Counted from the stretch's first letter, positions 18,249 through 27,266 are shown. The stretch: 64,000 nt of DNA from Hoeflea ulvae (GCF_026619435.1 NZ_JAOVZQ010000001.1:2177501-2241500); one strand, 5' to 3'. Numbers and translations: made by a program. Notes: generated from the sequence alone by a model not told the origin.

Positions 18249-19442
18249 TCAGCCGGTCTTGCGGGCTGGTGTGGTCCGGCGGGCGGTTTCGGGCAGGGGC
18301 CGCGGCGTGGCGGCCTGGCGAACCGGCTTGCCATCGGCCAGCACCGGCACATGCTGCGAGGCGCCGTTGGTGTAGTCGTCGGCGCGTTGCCAGGCGGCCA
18401 GTCTTGCCGCACAGCTTTCGCTGTCGAGTTCCTCGATCAGGTCGGTGGCGAGCGTATGCCGCTTTGACGGCTGCGCCATATGCGGAAAGAAGCTTTCCAG
18501 CGCCGATTTGATCGTGGTTTCCGGCGCGCCGAGACCGATCAGCGCGGTGGCGAGCTGGCGGCCCGACAGATCCATCATGATCCGTTCCGCCAGCGCAAAG
18601 CTCGAGCCCATGGCGTCGGCAAGGGCGGTGGCGAACCAGGAGGCCTGGTCGGAGGTTGCGTAGCGCGCAAGCTTGGCCAGTTGCACCTTGGCAAAGCGGC
18701 TTCTTGTTTCGGCCGACACCGCGGTCCTGCCCGGGTTTTCGGCGTCGGCTGCATCGGGCGCAATCTGCGGCAAGGGCGTGGCAGCGCTGTCGGGCTTGCG
18801 CCGGCTGGTCGGGCGGTTGAGCGGCGAGGGGGTTGCAGGGCTGCGCTGCGCCAGATTGCGCAGGACGGCGCGGAGCTTCTCGCTCGGATCGAGCGGCGGC
18901 GCGGTGATCACCGGCAGCGCATCGGCCGTTTTCGGCGCCTGCTTGACCGGGGCCGGTTGGGCCGGGGCCTCGCGGGCCTCCAGCGCCGGATCCGGGATCA
19001 GGCCGCGCAGGATCAGCAGACCCTCGACGGAGGGATCATTGAGCCCGCGCAGTGCCGCAATCGCCTGTGGCGACAGGTCCGGCCGTCGCGCGGCAGCGCG
19101 CGCATGCGGCGCTCCATTGCGCGCCACGCAGCGGGCCAGGGCGCTTTCCTTGAGCCGCGGATAATGGGCGATGAAGGGGGCTGCAATGGCGATCGGTTCG
19201 TTGATCAGCATGTCGACCACATCATCGGGCACCCGCGACAGGCGCGACAGGGTGGCCGAGACGGTGCGGCGGGTTTCCGGGCTGGCCGCGGCGTAGAGCG
19301 GCATGAACAGCCGGGAAAACCGCGCCATGTCCTGGCGTGTCGGATGGTCGAGGCATTCGAGTGCGCTGATCGATGCCATCAGCACCGCAGCCTTACGGTG
19401 GGCCGCATCGGGCCGTTCGAGATCGCGGAAACTGTCGGACAC
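18249..19442 (-). CDS. DUF2336 domain-containing protein
   Basis: A 397-residue helical protein. The N-terminal 150 residues resemble HEAT-like repeats (LFMPLYAAASPETRRTVSATL, PEVV-like VPDDVVDMLINEPIAIAAP, IAHYPRLKE). A Pro-rich linker follows, then a second helical domain with LAERIMMDLSGRQLATALIG. This layout matches DUF2336 of Alphaproteobacteria, function unknown. I chose a GTG start (MSDSFRDLERPD) at 19442, since it matches usual N-termini; longer TTG-started frames exist. It stands alone on the minus strand. Confidence 0.75.
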   Translation of the reverse strand: MSDSFRDLERPDAAHRKAAVLMASISALECLDHPTRQDMARFSRLFMPLYAAASPETRRTVSATLSRLSRVPDDVVDMLINEPIAIAAPFIAHYPRLKESALARCVARNGAPHARAAARRPDLSPQAIAALRGLNDPSVEGLLILRGLIPDPALEAREAPAQPAPVKQAPKTADALPVITAPPLDPSEKLRAVLRNLAQRSPATPSPLNRPTSRRKPDSAATPLPQIAPDAADAENPGRTAVSAETRSRFAKVQLAKLARYATSDQASWFATALADAMGSSFALAERIMMDLSGRQLATALIGLGAPETTIKSALESFFPHMAQPSKRHTLATDLIEELDSESCAARLAAWQRADDYTNGASQHVPVLADGKPVRQAATPRPLPETARRTTPARKTG

Positions 19443-19498
19443 GGGACACACCTTACTGAAACGCAACAACTCACTTGTGACAAGTTATACCAAAAACG

Positions 19499-19513
19499 TT
19501 AGCAAGCTGTTAA
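19499..19513. promoter_or_regulatory. CtrA-like site TTAG-N7-TTAA
   Basis: The sequence TTAG, seven bases, TTAA differs at one position from the CtrA consensus TTAA-N7-TTAA. It lies between the DUF2336 gene and the small plus-strand gene, in an AT-rich gap. One match by eye is weak evidence. Confidence 0.3.
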
Positions 19514-19593
19514 CCAAGTGGTGGCTTGATGCTTATCAAGCAAGGAGATGAATGTCGAGCGTATTTCCTGTTCCACCACGTTGGAGACCAGAT

Positions 19594-19827
19594 ATGACGA
19601 CAATATTGAGCTTTGATCAGTCAAGATGCCGGCCAGCAAGGTCGCCGCTTCCCGGAGAAAAAACCTTGCCGGGAACTGCAGATGTGCTGATGTTCACCGG
19701 CGTGCGCCGCGAACCGCTGCATTCTGGCGCAACCCGTTACGCCTCCGGCCTGCCGGCCCCGATGTTCGACGATCCCGCACCGCTCAAGCCCACCGGCAGA
19801 AAACGCCAGCGCAGCAAGAACGGCTGA
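19594..19827 (+). CDS. Small basic protein of unknown function
   Basis: A 77-residue protein starting at an ATG with GGAGA seven bases upstream. It has a Pro/Arg-rich middle and a strongly basic end (GRKRQRSKNG). No family is recognised. A longer in-frame ORF begins 42 bases earlier without a better ribosome site. It is convergent with the sulfide:quinone oxidoreductase gene, 15 bases apart. Confidence 0.55.
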   Translation: MTTILSFDQSRCRPARSPLPGEKTLPGTADVLMFTGVRREPLHSGATRYASGLPAPMFDDPAPLKPTGRKRQRSKNG

Positions 19828-19842
19828 CTACAGCGCTGGCTG

Positions 19843-21117
19843 CTATTTCAGCTTGTGCATTGCCAGCATCTTCATGATGGCGCTTTCGTAATAGGTTTCG
19901 GTCACGCCCTTGCGGACCTTGCGCAGGAAATACTTCTCGAAGGCCACCTTGGCCAGATGCACCCACATGCCCTCGCTGGCCCAATTGACATTGCGCGGCG
20001 GGTTTTGCGGTTGCGCCAGGAAGGCCACGCCGCGGTCGCCGAAATCGGCCAGGCAGAAGGCGTTCCAGGTGGCTTCATCCACCGGCTCGCGCCCCTCGAG
20101 CAAAGCCTTGATGTTCTTTGCCGTGGCCAGAACCATGCTTTCGATCATGTAGCCGGTCTTCGGCACGCCGGTGGGGACGGGGGTCTTTTCCATCGGCGCT
20201 ATGGCGATCGCCACGCCGATGCCGAAGATGTTGGGATATTTCGGATTGCGCTGGTGCTTGTCGACAATGATGAAACCGCGCGGATTGACAAGGCCTTCAA
20301 TGTCGCGCACCGCGCCAATGCCGCGGAAGGCCGGCAGCATCATCGAATATTTGAAATCGAGTTCATGCCTGGTCTTTTCCGAGCCATCCTCATTGAGCTC
20401 GGACACAGTCATCTTTCCGGCTTCGACCTTGTCCACCTTGGCATTGGTGATCCAGCGGACGCTGCGCTGGCGCAATTCGTGCTCGAGCATGCCCTTGGTG
20501 TCGCCGACGCCGCCAAGCCCGAGATGGCCGATATAGGGCTCTGCGGTGACAAAGGTCATCGGCACCTTGTCGCGGATCTTGCGGTTGCGCAGCTCCTTTT
20601 CCATGATCATGGCATATTCATAGGCCGGGCCGTAACACGACGCGCCTTGCGCCGCACCAACGACAATCGGGCCGGGATCGGCGCAGAAGGCTTCAAACGC
20701 GGCATTGGCCTGGACCGCGTGATCGACGGTGCAGACCGACTGGGTGTAAGCTTCCGGGCCCAACCCCTCGATTTCGTCAAAGGCCAGTTCCGGGCCGGTG
20801 GCGATGATAAGGTAGTCATAGCTGACCGTGCTGCCGTCCTCCATCTCGATGCGGTTGTCTGCGGGCACAAGCCTGCTGGCTGAAGCCTGGACAAAATCGA
20901 TGCCGTGTTTTGCCATCAGCGGCGCAAGCTCGATGGTGATGTCATCCTTCTGGCGCCAGCCGACCCCGACCCATGGATTGGACGGGGTGAACTGAAAGCT
21001 TCCGGTCTTGTTGACCAGAACGATGCGGTGATCCTTGCCAAGCTCGGCCTTGAGGTCAAAGACCATCGATATTCCACCGAGACCGGCTCCAAGAACGACA
21101 ATGTCAGCCTTTTTCAT
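19843..21117 (-). CDS. sqr: Sulfide:quinone oxidoreductase
   Basis: A 424-residue flavoprotein that oxidises sulfide at the membrane surface and passes electrons to quinone. The FAD-binding motif is VVLGAGLGGISMVFDLK at the N-terminus. Three cysteines sit where SQR active-site cysteines are expected: Cys129 (QSVCTVDHA), Cys161 (GASCYGPAYEY) and Cys355 (AFCLADFG). The IIATGPELAFDEIEG and NIFGIGVAIAI segments are also typical. A C-terminal amphipathic part (VAFEKYFLRKVRKG) fits membrane attachment. The Met at 21117 begins directly at the Rossmann fold. It lies alone on the minus strand before the DUF1772 operon. Confidence 0.85.
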   Translation of the reverse strand: MKKADIVVLGAGLGGISMVFDLKAELGKDHRIVLVNKTGSFQFTPSNPWVGVGWRQKDDITIELAPLMAKHGIDFVQASASRLVPADNRIEMEDGSTVSYDYLIIATGPELAFDEIEGLGPEAYTQSVCTVDHAVQANAAFEAFCADPGPIVVGAAQGASCYGPAYEYAMIMEKELRNRKIRDKVPMTFVTAEPYIGHLGLGGVGDTKGMLEHELRQRSVRWITNAKVDKVEAGKMTVSELNEDGSEKTRHELDFKYSMMLPAFRGIGAVRDIEGLVNPRGFIIVDKHQRNPKYPNIFGIGVAIAIAPMEKTPVPTGVPKTGYMIESMVLATAKNIKALLEGREPVDEATWNAFCLADFGDRGVAFLAQPQNPPRNVNWASEGMWVHLAKVAFEKYFLRKVRKGVTETYYESAIMKMLAMHKLK

Positions 21118-21213
21118 GCGCTTATCCTCTGGTGGCCGGACAAAGGGCGACCGGCAATACATATGTTATTCACAATGTATAGCGCACTCCCAAAACGTCC
21201 TCCTTGATTGAAA

Positions 21214-21738
21214 TCAAGTGCTGCGCGGGTTTTGCCGTGGCGGCGCGGCCGGTCCGATCCCGAGCAGGCCGATGCCTGTGAGCACAACGGTGAGGCCGCC
21301 GGCGATCGCGCGAAGCTGGTTCCAGCCCTGCCAGGGGGCAGAATAGTCACGCCAGATCCGTGCCGCCGCCTCGCGCTCCAGCGGCAGTTCGACCCGTGCC
21401 AGGGCCTCGTTCATCGGAACATTGACCGCGATCGTGATGCCCAGCCCGCCAAGGCAATAGACCGCGGCGGCAAGCCCGAACCACCACGCGGCCCGGGGGC
21501 GGCCGGCATGCAGCAGCGCCAGCATGGTGAGCGCGAGCACCACCGGCGTGAGGAAGAATGCCGGGAAGAACACCGCATTGCGCACCGAGGCGTTCATTGC
21601 CTGCATGGCCGCGATGGCCAGTTCAGGATCGGCGGCATCGAGCCCCCACATGGTCGAGCAGACCCAGGCATAGAAGAACCCGAAGATGGCGGCCGACAAC
21701 GTTAGCGACGCCAGCGGCAGCACGCGGGTGGCAATCAT
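21214..21738 (-). CDS. DUF1772 (anthrone oxygenase-like) membrane protein
   Basis: A 174-residue protein with four hydrophobic segments and the DUF1772 signature TIAVNVPMNEALARVE before the last helix, plus the FFYAWVCSTMWGLD N-terminal block. Family members are annotated as anthrone-oxygenase-like, but in bacteria the function is unknown. Its ATG overlaps the stop of the upstream gene (TGATG on the minus strand), so the two form an operon probably controlled by the divergent TetR regulator. Confidence 0.8.
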   Translation of the reverse strand: MIATRVLPLASLTLSAAIFGFFYAWVCSTMWGLDAADPELAIAAMQAMNASVRNAVFFPAFFLTPVVLALTMLALLHAGRPRAAWWFGLAAAVYCLGGLGITIAVNVPMNEALARVELPLEREAAARIWRDYSAPWQGWNQLRAIAGGLTVVLTGIGLLGIGPAAPPRQNPRST

Positions 21739-22130
21739 CAGGCCGGGCCCCCGGAGCCGGAGTTGGCAGGGCCGCGAAAATGGCTCACCGCTGCGCCGAA
21801 AAGCGCCAGGCAGGCAAGCTGGCCGCCGATCACCGCAGGCCAGATCAGCCCGAACTGGGCGTCAGCATATTTCTGCGGGCCGAAGGAGATCAGCGCCATC
21901 AGGGCGGCCAGCAGGCTGAAGAGGCAGCCCGCCCGGCTGCTGCAGCCGCCAAGCAGGATCGCCGCCGCGGCTGCCGACAGCGATGCTCCGAGGAACGGCG
22001 CAATGCCGAACAGCGGCGTGGCTTGCGGCGGATGCGGCGGCACCCCGGCGTAAAGCGCACTCAGCATGACGAGTTGCAGGATGATCAGGGCTGAAAGCGC
22101 GGAAATGGACGTGCGGTTCTGGTCTTGCAT
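21738..22130 (-). CDS. Inner-membrane protein of unknown function
   Basis: A 130-residue protein with four predicted transmembrane helices (LSALIILQLVMLSALYAG, LGASLSAAAAAILLGG, CLFSLLAALMALISF, WPAVIGGQLACLALFGA). I chose the Met at 22130 (MQDQNRTSISAL), because the upstream extension would run through the palindromic operator region. It is the first gene of the two-gene operon facing the TetR regulator. No family is recognised. Confidence 0.65.
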   Translation of the reverse strand: MQDQNRTSISALSALIILQLVMLSALYAGVPPHPPQATPLFGIAPFLGASLSAAAAAILLGGCSSRAGCLFSLLAALMALISFGPQKYADAQFGLIWPAVIGGQLACLALFGAAVSHFRGPANSGSGGPA

Positions 22131-22144
22131 ATGTAGGTCTCCAT

Positions 22145-22194
22145 AAGCGTAATTGTGTGTACGGTTGCTTATATCCGTAAACTCAATTACGCTT
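22145..22194. promoter_or_regulatory. Nested palindromic operator between the TetR gene and the membrane operon
   Basis: Two inverted repeats share one centre at 22169.5. The outer arms are AAGCGTAATTG (22145-22155) and CAATTACGCTT (22184-22194), a perfect 11-bp match. The inner arms are TACGG (22160-22164) and CCGTA (22175-22179). The element sits between the divergent start codons, where a TetR-type repressor would control both directions. Confidence 0.7.
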
Positions 22195-22218
22195 TCCGTC
22201 AACACGGAGAAACCGGCA

Positions 22219-22860
22219 ATGCGCGACGACACCAGAATGGCCCGGCAGCAGCAGATCGAGCAGGCGGCCTATGCCGTGCTGGAGACAAAAGGCTATGCCG
22301 GCGCCTCGATGCTGGCGATTGCCAGGCAGGCAAAGGCGTCCAACGAAACCCTGTACAACTGGTATGGCGACAAGAACGGGCTGTTTGCCGCTTTGGTGGT
22401 GCGCAATGCCGCGGAGGTGCAGGACCTGCTGCAGCAGGGCCTGCAAAGCGGCCGGCCGGGGCTCGAGATCCTGCGCGTGCTCGGACCGCGCCTGCTGGCG
22501 CTGCTGACCGGACCGCGCGCCGTCCAGCTCAACCGGGCAGCCGCCGCCGACCCGACCGGTGAATTGGGCAAGGTCATATCGGGGCGCGGACGCGAGACCG
22601 TGGCGCCGCTGATCGGCGAGGTGCTGCGCCGGGCGAAACAGGACGGCGATCTGGATTTCGGCACGGTGGAGGAGGCGGTCGGGCTCTATCTCGACCTGCT
22701 GGTTGGAGACCTGCAGATCCGCCGCGCCATCGGCGGCGCGCCCCCGGACGAGGACGCCATCTCGCGCCGCGCCGACCTGGCTCTGGACCGCTTGCTGCGA
22801 CTCAATCCCGCATCGACACAGCCGACGCCAACCTGCCATGAAAAAGACGACAAGGGTTGA
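22219..22860 (+). CDS. TetR/AcrR-family transcriptional regulator
   Basis: A 213-residue repressor. The N-terminal HTH is QQIEQAAYAVLETKGYAGAS, MLAIARQAKASNETLYNWYG, DKNGLFAALVV, the standard TetR arrangement. The C-terminal helical domain (about residues 75-205) would bind an unknown ligand. The Met at 22219 has CGGAGA upstream; a longer frame would run through the operator. It is divergent from the DUF1772 membrane operon across a nested palindrome and precedes the methyltransferase gene by about 50 bases, so it may control both. Confidence 0.9.
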   Translation: MRDDTRMARQQQIEQAAYAVLETKGYAGASMLAIARQAKASNETLYNWYGDKNGLFAALVVRNAAEVQDLLQQGLQSGRPGLEILRVLGPRLLALLTGPRAVQLNRAAAADPTGELGKVISGRGRETVAPLIGEVLRRAKQDGDLDFGTVEEAVGLYLDLLVGDLQIRRAIGGAPPDEDAISRRADLALDRLLRLNPASTQPTPTCHEKDDKG

Positions 22861-22911
22861 TAGCCGGCAGGCAAGCTATCCAACACGCACAAACAGAACG
22901 GGGATGTCCGG

Positions 22912-23535
22912 ATGACGGATTTGCTGCAGCCCAAGGCTTTCGAGCAGAAGAAGCGCCTGCTGGTCGTCCAGCTTTTCAGCCTTGTGGCGATCCTGGCCTT
23001 GCTGGTGTCGCGCCCCTATTGGAGCGAGGCGCTGCCGCTTCACGAGGCGATGGAGATCGCCGGTCTGGGCCTGATCCTGGTCTGCATGTTCGGCCGGCTG
23101 TGGAGCATCCTCTATGTCGGCAGCCGCAAGAACAGCGAACTGGTGACATCGGGGCCCTATTCGGTCACCCGCAACCCGCTCTATCTGTTTTCGACCATCG
23201 GCATTTTCGGCGTCGGCCTGGTGTTCGGCTCAATCTCGGTGGCCTTCGTCTTCGGCGCATTGAGCTATCTGGTGTTCACGCTGACGGCGCAACGGGAAGC
23301 GGCGTTTCTGCGCAGCAGCTTCGGTGCCAGCTACCGCGCATACGAGGCCTCAACGCCAAGGTTCTGGCCCGATCCGAGGCTCTACCACCAGCCTGATGAA
23401 ATGACCTTCTCGCCGCGGGCGCTCAAGCGCACCTTTGTCGACGCGCTCTATTTCCTGGCGATGTTTCCGGCAATCGAGGGGATCGAATATCTCCAGACCG
23501 CAGGCTATCTGCCAACATTGTTCTGGCTGCCCTGA
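22912..23535 (+). CDS. Isoprenylcysteine carboxyl methyltransferase-like membrane protein
   Basis: A 207-residue integral membrane methyltransferase of the ICMT/PEMT type. The SAM-binding signature is SGPYSVTRNPLYLFSTIGIF in the middle, followed by further helices and the C-terminal AQREAAFLRSSFGASYRAYE block, where the Glu is conserved. Bacterial members methylate unknown lipids or small molecules. It follows the TetR gene on the same strand and may be co-transcribed. Confidence 0.82.
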   Translation: MTDLLQPKAFEQKKRLLVVQLFSLVAILALLVSRPYWSEALPLHEAMEIAGLGLILVCMFGRLWSILYVGSRKNSELVTSGPYSVTRNPLYLFSTIGIFGVGLVFGSISVAFVFGALSYLVFTLTAQREAAFLRSSFGASYRAYEASTPRFWPDPRLYHQPDEMTFSPRALKRTFVDALYFLAMFPAIEGIEYLQTAGYLPTLFWLP

Positions 23536-23568
23536 ACCCAAACGGCCTGCCTCAGCGTCAGTCCCTGA

Positions 23569-24123
23569 TCAGGCCGGGTCGGTCTTGAAACTGGCGCAAG
23601 CGGCGTTTCGGAGAAAATTCCGCACCAGCGGTTCGTGGCTCGGCATCGGCGCCACGGCGCGCAGCACCACATAGCCTTGCGGCCGCGGCAGTTCGACCAG
23701 CACCGTGCGCTCGAGTGCCGCCGGCATGGCGCGGCGCATCTGCAGCATCTGCGCCGGCGTGACGAAGGCGATATTGACGCTCTCGCCGATCGAGGAGCGG
23801 TCGTTCATCGAATAGGTCTCGTTGGCCGAGGCGTCATAGGCCGACACGGTCCAGATCGGCACGCCGCCGGTGGCGATCACCCGCACCGGGCCGGTGGAGA
23901 TGTCGAAATGGCAGACGGCGCTGCGGATGTTCGGATCGTCGTTGAACAGCCCGGTCACATTGGGCTCATTGGCCAGCGAATAGAACCGGTTGGCCGCTCC
24001 AAGCGCCATCACCCGGGTCCAGGCGTCCTTGCCGGTCCATTGCGGCAGGGCCAGGATGATGATGATGTGGATCAGGGCGGCGCCGACGAGCCCGATCACG
24101 ATGGCAAGCAGCGCACTACGCAT
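23569..24123 (-). CDS. DUF1254 domain-containing membrane-anchored protein
   Basis: A 184-residue protein with one N-terminal hydrophobic helix (ALLAIVIGLVGAALIHIIIILAL), then a DUF1254-like domain with WTRVMALG, FDISTGPVRVIA, WTVSAYDASANETYSMNDRSS. It is exported and anchored in the inner membrane. Its gene overlaps the upstream DUF1214 gene by eight bases, so the pair form an operon. DUF1254 and DUF1214 are usually fused in one larger protein; here they are separate. Confidence 0.82.
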   Translation of the reverse strand: MRSALLAIVIGLVGAALIHIIIILALPQWTGKDAWTRVMALGAANRFYSLANEPNVTGLFNDDPNIRSAVCHFDISTGPVRVIATGGVPIWTVSAYDASANETYSMNDRSSIGESVNIAFVTPAQMLQMRRAMPAALERTVLVELPRPQGYVVLRAVAPMPSHEPLVRNFLRNAACASFKTDPA

Positions 24124-24703
24124 CGGCGCATCCGATCAGGCTGATCTCGGGCATGTCGAGTTCGACCATGCTGACCGATCCCGCCGTCGGCGTGTCGACC
24201 AGCGTCAGCACGAAGCTGATCTTGCCCTGCGTGTCGAGCCGGATCCAGTTGCCCGGCGCCGGCGTGGCGCCGATCCGGATGCTGAAACTGCCGTCGGTGC
24301 GGCGCAGCGTCGTCCAGGAATTCAGGCTGGCGGGAAAGCGCGGCGCCGCCTCGATGGGATGGCCTGCGGCATCGGCGACGCGCAGCGTCCAGAACCGGGT
24401 TGGCGGGGTGGAGCCGGAAACCTCGTAGCTGCAGCGGCCCGACAGCGGCGCGCCGGCGGCGTCAGCGCGCGCGGTAAACACCAGACCTTCGGCGCGGCCA
24501 AGCAGGATGCGGCCATCGCCGGCGCGATGCGCCTTGGCGAAGGGGTCGGCCTTGGCCGTCTGCAGTTCCGGATAGGCGGTCCAGGAGCCGAGCTTGATAG
24601 CGCCGAAGCCGGAGGTGGCGCCGAGCATCCAGGACGCGGACCAGGCGCCACCACCAAAGGCGATTGCCAGAGAAAGGAGAACCAGGGCAGGCAGGCGAAA
24701 CAC
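24116..24703 (-). CDS. DUF1214 domain-containing exported protein
   Basis: A 195-residue protein with an N-terminal hydrophobic segment (PALVLLSLAIAFGGGAWSA) and a DUF1214 domain: LVFTARADAAGAPLSGRCSY, FWTLRVADAAG, SIRIGATPAPGNWIR, the LDTQGKISFVLTLVDTP ending. It is likely periplasmic and anchored, acting with the overlapping DUF1254 protein. The biological role of these domains is unknown. Confidence 0.82.
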   Translation of the reverse strand: MFRLPALVLLSLAIAFGGGAWSASWMLGATSGFGAIKLGSWTAYPELQTAKADPFAKAHRAGDGRILLGRAEGLVFTARADAAGAPLSGRCSYEVSGSTPPTRFWTLRVADAAGHPIEAAPRFPASLNSWTTLRRTDGSFSIRIGATPAPGNWIRLDTQGKISFVLTLVDTPTAGSVSMVELDMPEISLIGCADA

Positions 24704-24902
24704 GAGCGGATATTTCCTTCGTCAAATCGGCTGGGTGGCGATCCCGGCGTGGTGGGTCTGGCGCGCCCGGCCCGGCGCACCGGGGCCGTGTGTACTGCCA
24801 GCCTGCAACCCTGTCATCATGTATCTGCGGCGCAAAGTCAAAAAACGGCACCTGATCGCAAGCCGGTCGGCTGTCGAAGCAACACCGGGCTGCATTGCGC
24901 AA

Positions 24903-27095
24903 TCACTGTTTGGCAACAACCGGATCAACGCCCGGCAAGGGCGCGATTGCGGCGACGCGTTCGGGCAGTCCCAGCGGCTTGGCCTGTTCGAACTGCTCGG
25001 TCAGCCCGCGCAGCACCTCGGTGGAGGCGGGGTTGAGCGTGCGCGGCCGTTGCAGCGGCGCCAGCGCATTGCCATTGGCATCGGTGGCGGATTTGGCGAC
25101 CAGCGGTGCGGCGCGCGGGGTGGGCAGCGGATTTTCAACGCCGGGAATGGCGCGAAGCTCGATGCCCTGATGGGCGTAATCCATCAGCCGCTTGAAGGTC
25201 ATGGCCGGCAGGGAGCCGCCGGTCATCCGGTTGGACGAGGTATAATCGTCATTTCCGAACCAGACCGCGGCGGTGAAATTGCCGGTGAATCCGCAGAACC
25301 AGGCGTCGCGATAGGCCTGCGTGGTGCCGGTCTTGCCGCCGGTGAGAACGCCGTCGACGGCCGAACGCCGCGCGGTGCCGACATAGGGCACGCGAGTCAG
25401 CATCTGGTTCATATAGGCGCCGGCGGTTTCCGACAGCACCCGCTCGGCCGGCGGCTCGTCGCGGTTGAAATCATAGAGCACATCGCCGCTGTAATTGAGG
25501 ATCTGCGCGATACCGTGGCGCCGCGACTGGTAGCCTCCGGTGGGAAACACCGCATAGGCGGTTGCCTGGTCGAGAACGGTCACTTCGGAAGTGCCGATCG
25601 GAATGGTGACGTCGCGGCGGATCGGCGTCTCGACGCCGAATTTCTTTGCCTGCTCCATGATCTGGCCGATCGGATCCTCGCCGAGCTTTTCCTTGGCGAT
25701 CCGCACCGGGATGGTGTTGATCGACTTGGCCAGCGCGGTTTTCATGTCGATGCGGCCGCGATAGCTCAACCCGTAATTCTTCGGGTTCCAGTTGCCCCAG
25801 TGGATCGGCGCATCGACAATCGGGCTGTCGGGCGTCATGCCTTTTTCCATGGCCAGCGAATAGGTGTAGATCTTGAACGAGGAGCCGGGCTGGCGCAGCG
25901 CCCGCGAGGCGCGGTTGAACTGGCTTTCGCCATAATCGCGGCCGCCGACCATGGCCCGCACCGCGCCGCCATTCTCGATCAGCACCAGGGCTGCCTGGCT
26001 GGCCCGGTAGCGTTCGCCATCCTGGCGCAGGCTGGTTTCGACCGAAGCCTCGGCAGCCTTCTGCATGCCGGTGTCAATGGTGGTGCGCACGATCAGCGAG
26101 TGCTGATCAAACCCGCCGGCGATGCGCTTGACCTCCTCGAAGGCCCAGTCGAGGAAATAGTCCGGCGCGTCGTGATCGCCGCGGTCAATCACGCTGGCCG
26201 GATTGCGCCGGGCGCCGATGACCTGGCCTTCGGTCATCATGTTGCCCTGCACCAGATTGGACAGCACCTCGTTGGCCCGCCCGCGGGCGGCGGGCAGGTT
26301 GATGTGCGGGGCGTAGCGGGCAGGGGCCTTGAACAGGCCCGCCAGCATGGCCGATTCCGCCAGCGAGACCTCGGTGATGTTCTTGCCGAAATAGAATTGC
26401 GCCGCAGCCGCTGCGCCAAAGGTGCCGCCGCCCATATAGGCGCGGTCGAGATAGAGCCTGAGGATTTCCTTCTTGGGCAGATTGGCCTCGAGCCAGAACG
26501 CCAGAAAGGCTTCCTTGACCTTGCGCTCAAGTGTGCGCTCATTGGTCAGGAAGAGGTTCTTGGCCAGCTGCTGGGTGATGGTGGAGCCGCCCTGGACCAC
26601 CGAATTGGCCTTGACGTTCTCGGTCATGGCGCGGGCGAGGCCGAGGAAATCGATGCCGAAATGCTCGAAGAAACGCCGGTCCTCGGTGGCCAGCACCGCC
26701 TTGACGAAATGATCGGGCAAAAGGTCGACCGGGGCCGAATCCTCGTGGATGATGCCGCGATGGCCGATCTCGTTGCCGTAGCGATCGAGAAAGGTGACGG
26801 CGAAATCATCGCGCGCGCGCCAGTTGCCGGCGGTTTCCTCAAACGCCGGCATGGCCAGTGCCAGCAGCAGCACGAAGCCGGCGGTGCCGACATTCATGCC
26901 TTCGCCAAGAATTTCGAAAAAGGCCTTCCAGGCGCCGCGGGTGCGGAAGCGGCGGAAGAAGATGGTGATCTCTTCCCAGGTCTCGCCGGCGGAAAAGCCG
27001 GCGTTCCAGATCGTCGAATCGATCCAGGAATCGATGCGCAGCAGGATGTTGGAGCGCTTGCGCGGCCGGTTTTGCTGGTTGAACGGGTCCTGCAC
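24903..27095 (-). CDS. Class A penicillin-binding protein (PBP1A family)
   Basis: A 730-residue bifunctional peptidoglycan synthase. After an N-terminal cytosolic basic region and a transmembrane helix (about 68-85), the GT51 glycosyltransferase domain shows TEDRRFFEHFGIDFLGLAR (catalytic Glu138) and VVQGGSTITQQLAKNLFL. The transpeptidase domain has the SxxK motif at Ser405-Lys408 (PGSSFK), SxN at 458-460 (SIN) and KTG at 588-590. It builds and crosslinks glycan at the outer face of the inner membrane. It is shorter than E. coli PBP1A and lacks the large inserted OB domain. It is monocistronic on the minus strand. Confidence 0.95.
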   Translation of the reverse strand: MQDPFNQQNRPRKRSNILLRIDSWIDSTIWNAGFSAGETWEEITIFFRRFRTRGAWKAFFEILGEGMNVGTAGFVLLLALAMPAFEETAGNWRARDDFAVTFLDRYGNEIGHRGIIHEDSAPVDLLPDHFVKAVLATEDRRFFEHFGIDFLGLARAMTENVKANSVVQGGSTITQQLAKNLFLTNERTLERKVKEAFLAFWLEANLPKKEILRLYLDRAYMGGGTFGAAAAAQFYFGKNITEVSLAESAMLAGLFKAPARYAPHINLPAARGRANEVLSNLVQGNMMTEGQVIGARRNPASVIDRGDHDAPDYFLDWAFEEVKRIAGGFDQHSLIVRTTIDTGMQKAAEASVETSLRQDGERYRASQAALVLIENGGAVRAMVGGRDYGESQFNRASRALRQPGSSFKIYTYSLAMEKGMTPDSPIVDAPIHWGNWNPKNYGLSYRGRIDMKTALAKSINTIPVRIAKEKLGEDPIGQIMEQAKKFGVETPIRRDVTIPIGTSEVTVLDQATAYAVFPTGGYQSRRHGIAQILNYSGDVLYDFNRDEPPAERVLSETAGAYMNQMLTRVPYVGTARRSAVDGVLTGGKTGTTQAYRDAWFCGFTGNFTAAVWFGNDDYTSSNRMTGGSLPAMTFKRLMDYAHQGIELRAIPGVENPLPTPRAAPLVAKSATDANGNALAPLQRPRTLNPASTEVLRGLTEQFEQAKPLGLPERVAAIAPLPGVDPVVAKQ

Positions 27096-27266
27096 GACTG
27101 TTGATCCATTGCCGGCGCCAGCTGACGCTGCGCCCTGTTAGCGTTGCAGGCGATGACACATCACCGCCAAATTTGCCCCATGGTCTATGCTTTTGGCCGA
27201 TTTTCGGTCAAAGGACAAGCAGGATGCGCGTTGCCAACCGTGCCGGAATGCAAAAAGGAAGACGCC

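Noticed and set aside
24594..27104. 836-codon plus-strand ORF opposite the PBP gene
   Set aside because: It is a GC-rich antisense shadow; the minus strand encodes a complete class A PBP with all active-site motifs.
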